From contig JAFTQY010000061.1 in assembly GCA_017462505.1 (NCBI GenBank), forward strand, positions 1 to 10,081: a stretch of DNA of 10,081 bases, in the 5' to 3' direction. The first letter of the stretch is position 1. Every line of letters begins with the position of its first letter. This stretch comes from Clostridia bacterium. Lineage in GTDB: Bacteria > Bacillota_A > Clostridia > Christensenellales > Borkfalkiaceae. The translations under genes and the position numbers were made by a program. The notes beneath the pieces were generated by a model. It was not told the origin of the DNA. It did no database searches and was given only the letters and a program-made list of their open reading frames with translations. Below, one piece after another: positions 1-5,845 of the stretch.

Positions 1-2
1 CT

Positions 3-443
3 TCTACGCAACGTCAATACGATTATATCGGTACGGTCGACGGCGTAACGTATATGTGGATATCTTATGACGGCACGACTTGGAATTGTTCCGAGGCGAA
101 CGGCGAGGATGCTATTTCGCCCAACGGCAGTTACTTTGCGGGGTATCTTGATGGGTTCGTCTTTGCAAGCGCGAGCTTTAACAGTGAAACGGGTATGTAT
201 ATAATGTATTCGGAAACGGCAACGATTTCTTTGAAAATATATAAAGAATTGATCGTGGAAATTTCCGTGCAAACAGAATCCGAGAATACGAGCTTTGTGA
301 TCGAATACGGCAACGCAAGCGTAGGCGATTTGCCCCCTGTTAATAACGCAGGCAGCGGTTCTATGGACAGCGTTGGCGGCGGTACGACGGATGAGGGCGG
401 CTCGACGGACGAGGGTTCGACGGACGCAACCATGAAAGCATAA
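3..443 (+). CDS. C-terminal part of an unrecognised, probably exported protein
   Basis: The reading frame is open from the left edge, so the true start lies outside the window; at least 146 residues are visible. I do not recognise the family. The body is rich in Tyr, Ser, Thr, Gly, Asp and Glu, with alternating hydrophobic and polar stretches suggesting beta strands (for example TATISLKIYKELIVEISVQT) and short Gly/Asp turns such as SYDGTTWN. The last ~30 residues form a low-complexity Gly/Ser/Thr/Asp/Glu tail with an imperfect TDEGGSTDEGST repeat, mirrored in the DNA at about 385-430 by repeated 'cgacggacgaggg'-like units. No LPXTG sorting signal, terminal hydrophobic anchor or catalytic motif is visible. 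Such composition is typical of secreted or surface proteins, but that is inference; the signal peptide would be upstream. A strong terminator follows 30 bases after the stop. It is not obviously linked in function to the genes downstream. Confidence 0.6.
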   Translation, partial: STQRQYDYIGTVDGVTYMWISYDGTTWNCSEANGEDAISPNGSYFAGYLDGFVFASASFNSETGMYIMYSETATISLKIYKELIVEISVQTESENTSFVIEYGNASVGDLPPVNNAGSGSMDSVGGGTTDEGGSTDEGSTDATMKA

Positions 444-473
444 CGGCGTTTGACAATGCGTATAAACGGGTAT

Positions 474-507
474 AAAAATGCGGGGCGAATTTTCGCTCCG
501 CATTTTT
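474..507 (+). terminator. Rho-independent terminator after the partial first gene
   Basis: A long hairpin pairs AAAAATGCGG (474-483) with CCGCATTTTT (498-507) and continues inward through a G·T pair and GCGAA/TTCGC to a very short loop. The A-tract before and T-tract after make it nearly symmetric, so it could stop transcription from either side. It separates the first gene from the yicC cluster. Confidence 0.85.
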
Positions 508-537
508 GCAAGCGACAATCCCGTATAGAAGAAAGCC

Positions 538-656
538 GAGATCGCCACGGCTACGCCTTGGCTATGCCAAATAGCAAGCTGAGCGCGATGACATAAACCG
601 TCATTGCGAGGGAGCGAATGCGACCGCGGCAATCTCGCAAAACCGCTCGCGATGAC
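538..656. repeat. Dispersed-type palindromic intergenic repeat (GTCATTGCGAG family style)
   Basis: Two nested inverted pairs are visible. GAGATCGCCACGG (538-550) matches, inverted, CCGCGGCAATCTC (624-636) with two mismatches. GTCATTGCGAG (600-610) matches, inverted, CTCGCGATGAC (646-656) with one mismatch. A further GCGCGATGAC lies at about 583-592. Inside are two mini-hairpins with 3-nt loops, GGC-TAC-GCC (549-557) and TTGGC-TAT-GCCAA (558-570). The GTCATTGCGAG...GCAATCTC style resembles intergenic repeats common in many bacterial genomes (from memory, no search made). No gene is supported here. Confidence 0.6.
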
Positions 657-659
657 ATT

Positions 660-743
660 CGGTCTATTACGTTCCTAAACCAATACGGGATACGTGCACA
701 CACGGGCGGCAAGGTTGTAAGACTATCTGCAAGATTATCTTGC
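660..743 (+). repeat. ~84-nt repeat element, copy 1 (+ orientation)
   Basis: This is one of three related copies; the others are at 2652-2734 (inverted) and 5709-5793. It begins CGGTC, then shares AAACCAAT, TGCACACACG, AAGGTTGTAAGA and CTGCAAGA..TATCTTGC with the 5709 copy; by hand alignment about three quarters of positions agree. It ends in the hairpin GCAAGA-TTA-TCTTGC. Here it sits 29 bases before the -35 box of the yicC promoter. Function is unknown; it could be a mobile-derived repeat or a structured RNA/DNA element. Confidence 0.7.
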
Positions 744-749
744 TTTTTT
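729..749 (+). terminator. Possible weak terminator formed by the 3' hairpin of the ~84-nt repeat
   Basis: The hairpin GCAAGA-TTA-TCTTGC (729-743) runs directly into six T residues (744-749). The stem is only 6 bp with half A/T pairs, so it is weak. It would insulate the yicC promoter from upstream reading. At the other two repeat copies the T-run is missing, so terminator activity would be specific to this copy. Confidence 0.3.
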
Positions 750-772
750 ATACAAAAAAAGAGAAAAAGGGC

Positions 773-801
773 TTGAAAAAACAAAAAATATCTGTTATAA
801 T
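773..801 (+). promoter_or_regulatory. Sigma-A-type promoter for yicC-gmk-rpoZ
   Basis: A TTGAAA -35 box (773-778) is followed by a 17-base spacer and a perfect TATAAT -10 box (796-801), preceded by TG at 793-794, giving an extended -10. Transcription would start near 807-809, leaving about 60 bases of leader. The leader holds two small hairpins: CCCG/CGGG (809-821), right at the predicted 5' end, and TGCGC/GCGCA (832-849). The yicC ribosome binding site (AAAAGGGGATT, near 850-860) follows. Confidence 0.85.
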
Positions 802-868
802 GGTATAACCCGTAAAGCGGGCAAACGAAAATGCGCAAAATAAAGCGCAAAAAGGGGATTAAACCGAA

Positions 869-1744
869 ATGCTCAGTATGACGGGGTACGGAAAAGGGGA
901 ATATACAGAGGGCGGGTTGGAACTGACCTGCGAGATCAAGACGGTGAACAACCGTTATTTGGACGTGTCTATCAAAGCGCCGCGTATCTTTGCGGCGTAC
1001 GAGGACGTGATTCGCGCAACCATTCGCAAAAAACTCACGCGCGGGCACGCCGATCTGTTCATTTCCTTTAAAGACAAACGGGAACGCCCCACCGCGCTCA
1101 CCGTGGATATTCCGCTTGCAAGCTCGTACGTGGCGGCGGCAAAAGCTTTAAAAGAGGCTTTTCCCGATCTAGCCGACGACGTTACCTTGTCCTCGGTTTT
1201 GCGCTATCCCGAGGTTTTGAAACAGGAGGACAGCGTAAGCCTTGACGAAGAGATGACGAAAGCGCTCGATTGCGCGCTGAACACCGCTCTGGATAATCTG
1301 AACGAAATGCGCGCCGTAGAGGGCGAAAAGCTGAAAGAGGATATGCTTTCGCGCGTGGCGACGATCGAAACGTTGGTGGCGGAAATTTCCGCTCGTGCGC
1401 CCTTGATCGCGCAGGAATACCGCGAAAAGCTGACCGCCCGCGTGCAGGAATACCTGACGGAGGCGAAAATCGACGAAAACCGTATTTTGACCGAGGTCGC
1501 CGTGTTCACGGACAAGAGCAATATCGACGAGGAGCTGACCAGACTTCGCAGCCATATCGAGCAGTTTAGAAGTATCGCTACGGAGGGGATCGTGGGCAGA
1601 AAGCTGGACTTTTTGGTGCAGGAATTTAACCGCGAGGCGAACACGACCTGCTCTAAGAGTAACGACGTAACGATCACCCGCGCGGGGCTTGCTTTGAAAA
1701 ACGAGATCGAAAAGATCCGCGAACAGGTGCAGAACCTTGAATAA
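869..1744 (+). CDS. yicC: YicC/YloC family endoribonuclease
   Basis: The 291-residue product matches the YicC/YloC family in length and in both halves. The N-terminal YicC-like domain opens with MLSMTGYGKG and carries VNNRYLDVSIKAPR (26-39) and RGHADLFISF (59-68). The C-terminal DUF1732-type region has EELTRLRSHIEQF (221-233) and the family signature GRKLDFLVQEFNREANT (243-259), then SKSND and a helical EIEKIREQVQN end. Members in E. coli and B. subtilis have been described as endoribonucleases acting on RNA, in E. coli including small RNAs; that role is transferred by family, not shown here. The ATG is supported by AAAAGGGGATT just upstream and by MTG near the N-terminus as in relatives. It is the first gene after the strong promoter, and gmk follows 10 bases after its stop. 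The remA gene often found between yicC and gmk in Bacilli and Clostridia is absent. Confidence 0.93.
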   Translation: MLSMTGYGKGEYTEGGLELTCEIKTVNNRYLDVSIKAPRIFAAYEDVIRATIRKKLTRGHADLFISFKDKRERPTALTVDIPLASSYVAAAKALKEAFPDLADDVTLSSVLRYPEVLKQEDSVSLDEEMTKALDCALNTALDNLNEMRAVEGEKLKEDMLSRVATIETLVAEISARAPLIAQEYREKLTARVQEYLTEAKIDENRILTEVAVFTDKSNIDEELTRLRSHIEQFRSIATEGIVGRKLDFLVQEFNREANTTCSKSNDVTITRAGLALKNEIEKIREQVQNLE

Positions 1745-1748
1745 GGAG
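1743..1748 (+). promoter_or_regulatory. Ribosome binding site deciding the gmk start
   Basis: AAGGAG overlaps the last two bases of the yicC stop codon and lies 6 bases before ATG 1755. This favours 1755 over the in-frame ATG at 1737, which lies inside yicC with no binding site and would add six residues (MNKERK) that relatives lack. The placement suggests translational coupling with yicC. Confidence 0.75.
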
Positions 1749-1754
1749 CGAAAG

Positions 1755-2303
1755 ATGAAAAACAAACTGCTGGTAATTTCCGGCCCGTCGGGGGTGGGGA
1801 AGGGTACGCTGGTAAAGGCGATAAAAGCTCGCCGCGCCGACGTGACCGAATCGATTTCCTGCACGACGCGCCCGCCGCGCGAGGGGGAAACCCACGGCAA
1901 GGAATATTTCTTTTTGACAAAGGAAGAATTTTTACGCCGTATCGCGGAGAACGATTTTTTGGAATACGACGAGCATTTCGGCAATTATTACGGCACGCCG
2001 AAAAGCTTTGTATTAGAAACGTTAAAGACGAAATCGGTGATTTTGGAAATCGACGTGGTGGGGGCTTTGAACACGAAAAAGGCGATTCCCGAAAGCGTTT
2101 TGATTATGATCGCGCCGCCGTCGCTTGCCGAGTTGAAACGCCGCTTGGTAGGGCGTGGCACGGAAACGGACGAGGATATTGAAAACCGTCTTTCGCGGAT
2201 TGAATACGAGCTTTTGCAACAGGATAAATACGACCACGTCGTAATCAACGACGATTTGGAACGGGCGATAAACGAAATTGAGAAAATTTTGGACGCAGAG
2301 TAA
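1755..2303 (+). CDS. gmk: Guanylate kinase
   Basis: It phosphorylates GMP (and dGMP) to GDP using ATP, an essential cytoplasmic step in guanine nucleotide supply. From ATG 1755 the product has 182 residues, somewhat shorter than the ~205 of E. coli or B. subtilis enzymes. The P-loop is GPSGVGKGT (10-18). The GMP-binding segment follows as SISCTTRPPREGE..GKEYFF, and then FLEYDEHFGNYYGTPKS, EIDVVGALNTKK (relatives usually have DVQGA) and the lid region APPSLAELKRRLVGRGTETDEDIENRL. The early, correctly placed P-loop supports the chosen start. It lies between yicC and rpoZ, as in many Firmicutes, and is co-transcribed from the promoter at 773-801. The 46-base gap to rpoZ is A-rich with no clear terminator. 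Confidence 0.95.
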   Translation: MKNKLLVISGPSGVGKGTLVKAIKARRADVTESISCTTRPPREGETHGKEYFFLTKEEFLRRIAENDFLEYDEHFGNYYGTPKSFVLETLKTKSVILEIDVVGALNTKKAIPESVLIMIAPPSLAELKRRLVGRGTETDEDIENRLSRIEYELLQQDKYDHVVINDDLERAINEIEKILDAE

Positions 2304-2349
2304 AAAATAAAAAACAAGATAAAAAACACAGAATAAGGAGTGTAAAAAT

Positions 2350-2571
2350 ATGATTAACGAACCTTCGGTAGACGCAATGATCCGTAAACTCGGAACGGAA
2401 GAAGAACCCATCAGCCGCTATGCGCTGTGCACGATCGCGGCGAAACGCGCGCGCCAGATCATCGAAACGGAGCGCAACCTCGGCGTGCACGATTCGACGG
2501 GCAAGGACAAGGAATTGCTTTCCGCGTGCAAGGATATCGCAGACGGAAAAGTAATCGTCGCAAAGGACTAA
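2350..2571 (+). CDS. rpoZ: DNA-directed RNA polymerase omega subunit
   Basis: Omega is the small subunit that wraps the beta-prime C-terminus and helps RNA polymerase assembly. The 73-residue product has the omega signature SRYALCTIAAKRARQII (22-38), preceded by the typical N-terminal 'P-S-x-D-x-x' start (EPSVDAMIRKL), and a short C-terminal helix (ELLSACKDIADGKV) matching the 'A-x-x-E-I-x-x-G-K' end of relatives. AAGGAG at 2335-2340 lies 9 bases before the ATG. It follows gmk directly, the usual Firmicutes order. A hairpin terminator begins at the stop codon, so rpoZ probably ends the first transcription unit. Confidence 0.92.
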   Translation: MINEPSVDAMIRKLGTEEEPISRYALCTIAAKRARQIIETERNLGVHDSTGKDKELLSACKDIADGKVIVAKD

Positions 2572-2601
2572 AAAAATCGCCTCGCTCGCGGGGCATTTTT
2601 T
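2572..2601 (+). terminator. Rho-independent terminator after rpoZ
   Basis: GCCTCG-CTCG-CGGGGC (2579-2594, one T·G pair) is preceded by an A-tract and followed by a T6 run (2596-2601). It starts at the rpoZ stop and would end yicC-gmk-rpoZ, so priA would need its own promoter or read-through. I could not identify a convincing promoter between here and priA. Confidence 0.75.
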
Positions 2602-2602
2602 A

Positions 2603-2879
2603 ATGAATTGCACCTGTGGTGCATGAATTGAAACAAAGTTTCATGAATTGCGCAAGCTGAGCTTGCAGGCAGACTTACAACGTTGTCTACGTGTGTTTAG
2701 AAAGTCCGCATTTGTGCGGGCGCGTAGACGACCGTGGAAAGTTTGCGCATGAATTGCAAAACGCTGTTTTGCATTGTGGGAATATTACAATAATGCCGAC
2801 AAAGTCGGCAATTCATGAAAACCATAGGTTTTCAAATCATGAACGCCATGCGTTCAAATCATGGCGTTAGCCAATTCAT
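2603..2879. repeat. Mini-hairpin array 1, filling the rpoZ-priA gap
   Basis: Short perfect stems with 3-5 nt loops are separated by constant linkers. Left half, linker ATGAATTG at 2603, 2623, 2643 and 2749: TGCACC-TGT-GGTGCA, TGAAAC-AAA-GTTTCA, GCAAGC-TGA-GCTTGC (also the end of the inverted ~84-nt repeat) and TGCAAAAC-GCT-GTTTTGCA. A pivot ATTGTGG-GAATA-TTACAAT lies at 2773-2791. In the right half the linkers flip to AATTCATG and AAATCATG: TGCCGAC-AAA-GTCGGCA, GAAAACC-ATA-GGTTTTC, GAACGC-CAT-GCGTTC and TGGC-GTTA-GCCA. The block ends with CAATTCAT (2872-2879), the reverse complement of its first ATGAATTG. It is not CRISPR, since the variable units are palindromes of 12-19 nt. It stops 16 bases before the priA ATG. 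I see no gene in it. Confidence 0.85.
2652..2734 (-). repeat. ~84-nt repeat element, copy 2 (inverted, inside array 1)
   Basis: Read on the - strand this starts CGGTCG, then has AAATGCGGA, AACACACGT, GTTGTAAG and CTGCAAGC...GCTTGC. About two thirds of positions agree by hand with the copy at 5709-5793. Its terminal hairpin uses a C-G pair at the loop-closing position where the other two copies have A-T, a compensatory change. This copy can also form an outer stem GTCTACG/CGTAGAC (2685-2691 with 2723-2729), which the others lack. Confidence 0.65.
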
Positions 2880-2895
2880 TCTTTAAGGGGAAAGT

Positions 2896-5070
2896 ATGAT
2901 CGCGGAAGTGATCGTCGATATCGCGACGAGTGAAACGGACAGAATATACGATTATCTCTGCGACGAAAACGTGGTCGTCGGCAGTCGCGTCCGCGCGCCC
3001 TTTGGCGGCAAGACCGTGCCCGGTTTTGTCATGCGCGTCAAGGAAAAATCCGACGTGCCCCCTGAAAAATTGAAAAAAGTGCTCCCCTGCCCCGACGAGC
3101 TGCCCGCATTAAATAGAGAGTGTCTTTCCCTTGCGGAAAAGCTCGCGGCGCGTTACCGCGTGCCCAAGGCGCTGACGTTGCGCCTGTTTTTGCCGTCCGA
3201 AATGCGGACGGGCAAGGTACGGGAACTGACGAGAAATTACGCCGTTTTAGCCCTGCCTTTGTCGGAAATGAAACTGATGAAAAGCGCGAAAAACCAAATA
3301 GGCGCGGCGGAATATCTTGAAAAGAACGGCAAGACGGAATGTGCGTACCTTAACAGCCTTTTCCCCGGCGGCGCGTCCGCCCTTGAAAAAAAGGGGTACG
3401 TGAAAATCACGAAAGAGAAGATCTTGCGCGATCCGTACAAGAGCGTAGAAAGCGAAAAGGTAGAACGCACGCTCACCGCCGACCAACAAAGCGCGGTGGA
3501 TACGATCAATACCGATCCCCGCACCGTACAGCTGATCCACGGCGTAACGGGGAGCGGAAAAACGGAAATTTATCTCACTTTGATTGCAAAGTGTTTGCAA
3601 AAAGGGGAAAGCTCGATTTTTCTCGTGCCTGAAATTTCGCTCACGCCGCAGATGCTGGCGCAGCTTAGGGCGCGGTTTGGAAAAAACGCGGCGATCTTAC
3701 ACAGCGGGCTTTCGGCGGGCGAACGCTTTGACGAGTGGTGGCGGCTTCGCACGGGCGAGGCGAAAATCGCGATCGGGGCGCGTAGCGCGATCTTTGCGCC
3801 CTTGGAAAATTTGGGCGTGATCATCATTGACGAGGAGCACGATTCCAGCTATTTTAGCGAAACTGCACCCAGATACAACACCTTTGACGTGGCGTTGCTC
3901 CGCGCTAAGCGGAATAATTGCAAGCTGGTTTTGGGTAGCGCGACCCCTGCGGTGGATACCTACAAGCGGGCAAAAGAGGGGGAATTTTCGCTGATTCGTT
4001 TGGACAAGCGTATCAACAAGCGTCCCTTGCCTGAAATTATGATCGCGGACATGCGCCGCGAGGTGCGCCGCGGGAATAGCTCGGCGTTTTCAGGTGCGCT
4101 GAAAGAAGAAATAGAAAAATGTCTTGCCGCGGACAAGCAGGCGATCTTGTTTTTGAACCGCCGCGGGTATTCGCAGACGGTGATCTGCAAGGAATGCGGG
4201 TACGTGGCAAAATGTCAGCATTGTGACGTTTCGCTCACTTATCACCGCGAAGAAAACTGTTTAAAATGCCATTATTGCGGCATGAAATACAACATGCTGT
4301 CCGCCTGTCCCGAGTGCGGCGGCGTGAAATTGTCCTACGCGGGCACGGGCACGCAACGGGTGGTTGCGGACTTGCAAAAGCTGTACCCGACGGCGCGGAT
4401 TTTGCGCATGGATAACGACACGACGAGCGGCAAAGAGGGGCATTATAAAATTCTGAAAGCGTTCGGCGAGCACAAAGCGGATATTTTGGTCGGTACGCAG
4501 ATGATCGCCAAGGGACACGATTTCCCCGAGGTGACCCTCGTGGGGATTTTGGACGCGGACATGAGCCTGCATTTTTCCGATTATCGCAGCGGCGAACGCA
4601 CCTTTCAGCTTTTAACGCAGGTGGCGGGGCGGAGCGGCAGAGCGGAAGAAAAGGGCAAGGTGGTTTTGCAGACCTTTGACCCCGAAAACGAGGTGCTGCG
4701 CTTTGCGACGGCGTACGATTATCAGGGGTTTTACGAAAATGAAATTTCTCTGCGCGCGGCGATGCAATTTCCGCCCTTTTCCAAAATCGTGCGGGTTTTG
4801 GTGACGGGCGAGGACGAAAAAAAGACGATAGAGGCGTTGCGCACGGTGTACGTGGGCTTGGAGCAATTATACACGGAAAACACCGAAAAATTCCTGTTTT
4901 TTAACAAGATGCGCGCGCCGATCAAGCGGATACAGAACAAGCACCGCTATCAGGTATTGATGCGGCTTTCGGACACTTCGGTTTTGCCGAGGATATACGA
5001 TATCTGCGCAGAGGCGAAAACGCGGGACGTGTTGGTGTCCGTCGAAGAAAATCCCACAAATTTAAGTTGA
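2896..5070 (+). CDS. priA: Primosomal protein N' (replication restart helicase PriA)
   Basis: PriA recognises stalled forks and D-loops, unwinds with 3'-5' polarity and reloads the replicative helicase. The 724-residue product shows the full layout: N-terminal DNA-binding region (EVIVDIATSETDRIYDY, GSRVRAPFGGKTVPGFV), Walker A GVTGSGKT (216-223), Walker B as DEEH (312-315), the SSYFSETAPRYN loop (318-328) and GSAT (347-350). A zinc-binding insert follows, with cysteines at 431, 434, 440, 443, 458, 461, 471 and 474, the same spacing as in E. coli PriA. Then come GTQMIAKGHDFP (533-544) and the helicase VI motif QVAGRSGR (575-582). An extra cysteine (455) is not a usual ligand. AAGGGG (2885-2890) lies 5 bases before the ATG. 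In Bacillus-type order coaBC lies just upstream; here hairpin array 1 fills that place. def follows 18 bases after the stop. All catalytic motifs are intact. Confidence 0.96.
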   Translation: MIAEVIVDIATSETDRIYDYLCDENVVVGSRVRAPFGGKTVPGFVMRVKEKSDVPPEKLKKVLPCPDELPALNRECLSLAEKLAARYRVPKALTLRLFLPSEMRTGKVRELTRNYAVLALPLSEMKLMKSAKNQIGAAEYLEKNGKTECAYLNSLFPGGASALEKKGYVKITKEKILRDPYKSVESEKVERTLTADQQSAVDTINTDPRTVQLIHGVTGSGKTEIYLTLIAKCLQKGESSIFLVPEISLTPQMLAQLRARFGKNAAILHSGLSAGERFDEWWRLRTGEAKIAIGARSAIFAPLENLGVIIIDEEHDSSYFSETAPRYNTFDVALLRAKRNNCKLVLGSATPAVDTYKRAKEGEFSLIRLDKRINKRPLPEIMIADMRREVRRGNSSAFSGALKEEIEKCLAADKQAILFLNRRGYSQTVICKECGYVAKCQHCDVSLTYHREENCLKCHYCGMKYNMLSACPECGGVKLSYAGTGTQRVVADLQKLYPTARILRMDNDTTSGKEGHYKILKAFGEHKADILVGTQMIAKGHDFPEVTLVGILDADMSLHFSDYRSGERTFQLLTQVAGRSGRAEEKGKVVLQTFDPENEVLRFATAYDYQGFYENEISLRAAMQFPPFSKIVRVLVTGEDEKKTIEALRTVYVGLEQLYTENTEKFLFFNKMRAPIKRIQNKHRYQVLMRLSDTSVLPRIYDICAEAKTRDVLVSVEENPTNLS

Positions 5071-5088
5071 AAGAATAGGAGCAAAATT

Positions 5089-5541
5089 ATGGCAATCAGA
5101 AACGTTGTACAGGTCGGCGACGACGTGTTAAGACAGGTATGTTTCCCCGTTGAGGAATTTGACGAAAAGCTGTGGAAACTGCTCGACGATATGAAAGAAA
5201 CGGTGAAAAAGGAAGAGGGTGCAGGTCTTGCCGCGCCGCAGGTGGGGATTTTGCGCCGCCTTGCGGTGGTGGACGTGGACGAGGGGTATTTTGAATTCAT
5301 CAACCCCAAAATCGTTGCGCAAAAAGGGGAACAGAGCGGCTGGGAAGGCTGTCTTTCCGTCCGAGGCAAAAGCGGTATCGTTTCCCGCCCGATGAAGGTC
5401 ACCGTCGTTTATCAGGACAGAAACGGACAACAGCAGACGGTCAAGGCAAAGGGCTTTTTCGCGCGCGCGATCTGCCATGAGCTGGATCATCTGGACGGGG
5501 TTTTGTATATAGATAAAGCAACGCATATAGAGAAAGCGTAA
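5089..5541 (+). CDS. def: Peptide deformylase
   Basis: It removes the N-formyl group from nascent proteins, reversing the modification introduced by the fmt product. The 150 residues carry all three family motifs: GAGLAAPQ (44-51), EGCLS (86-90) and HELDH (130-134). The expected metal ligands are C88, H130 and H134, with E131 as catalytic base. The sequence EGCLSV with a short, compact C-terminus (ending IDKATHIEKA) suits the smaller type-1-like enzymes found in clostridia; the subtype is inference. AGGAG (5077-5081) lies 7 bases before the ATG. The gene follows priA by 18 bases, with no terminator between, so they are probably co-transcribed. Hairpin array 2 starts 4 bases after its stop and separates it from fmt, normally the immediate neighbour. 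Confidence 0.96.
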   Translation: MAIRNVVQVGDDVLRQVCFPVEEFDEKLWKLLDDMKETVKKEEGAGLAAPQVGILRRLAVVDVDEGYFEFINPKIVAQKGEQSGWEGCLSVRGKSGIVSRPMKVTVVYQDRNGQQQTVKAKGFFARAICHELDHLDGVLYIDKATHIEKA

Positions 5542-5545
5542 AACA

Positions 5546-5834
5546 ATGAATTGCACTGTTAGTGCATGAATTGTTCTATCGAACATGAATTGCGCCCTTT
5601 GGCGCATGAATTGCAAAACCATGTTTTGCATTGTGGAAATATTACAATAATGCCGATGAAGTCGGCAATTCATGAAAACCAAAGGTTTTCAAATCATGGC
5701 AAGATATGCGGTCGGCTATGCACTCAAACCAATGCGAAGATTTTTGCACACACGTTGGATAAGGTTGTAAGATTAGCTGCAAGAGTATCTTGCCAAATCA
5801 TGACGAAGTCAAATCATTGCAAGATTATCTTGCA
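5546..5834. repeat. Mini-hairpin array 2, filling the def-fmt gap
   Basis: It is built like array 1. Linkers ATGAATTG at 5546, 5566, 5585 and 5606 separate TGCACT-GTT-AGTGCA, TGTTC-TATC-GAACA, TGCGCC-CTTT-GGCGCA and TGCAAAAC-CAT-GTTTTGCA. The pivot ATTGTGG-AAATA-TTACAAT is at 5630-5648. Then, with flipped linkers, come TGCCGAT-GAA-GTCGGCA and GAAAACC-AAA-GGTTTTC. After AAATCATG (5691-5698) an ~84-nt repeat copy is inserted, followed by TGAC-GAA-GTCA and TGCAAGA-TTA-TCTTGCA (5818-5834). The part 5602-5698 aligns without gaps to 2745-2841 (91 of 97 positions). The array ends directly before the fmt ribosome binding site. No gene is supported in this 304-base gap. Confidence 0.85.
5709..5793 (+). 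repeat. ~84-nt repeat element, copy 3 (+ orientation, inside array 2)
   Basis: This 85-nt copy has CGGTCGGCTATGC at its left end, AAACCAATGCG, TTGCACACACG, AAGGTTGTAAGAT and the closing hairpin GCAAGA-GTA-TCTTGC (5779-5793). It shares its right half best with the copy at 660-743 and its left half best with the inverted copy at 2652-2734. An internal hairpin TGCGAA/TTTGCA-like (5734-5749, one G·T pair) is seen only here. Function is unknown. Confidence 0.7.
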
Positions 5835-5845
5835 TAGGAGCAAAC

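Noticed and set aside
802..868. A riboswitch or T-box in the yicC leader
   Set aside because: The leader is about 60 bases with two tiny hairpins and no recognisable aptamer or anti-terminator.
551..1048. A 165-codon - strand open frame before and into yicC
   Set aside because: It crosses a palindromic repeat, the ~84-nt repeat, the promoter and the start of yicC. Its sequence resembles no family I know, and the overlapping + strand gene is certain.
1737..1754. An earlier in-frame start for gmk
   Set aside because: AAGGAG lies between this ATG and the one at 1755, which only suits the later start.
2603..2879. A CRISPR array, suggested by regular direct repeats of ATGAATTG
   Set aside because: The repeats are only 8 bases, the variable units are 12-19 nt palindromes rather than unique spacers, the linkers invert midway, and no cas gene is present.
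5744..5773. A promoter inside the third ~84-nt copy (TTGCAC-N18-TAAGAT)
   Set aside because: The boxes are poor and the pattern is not kept in the other two copies.
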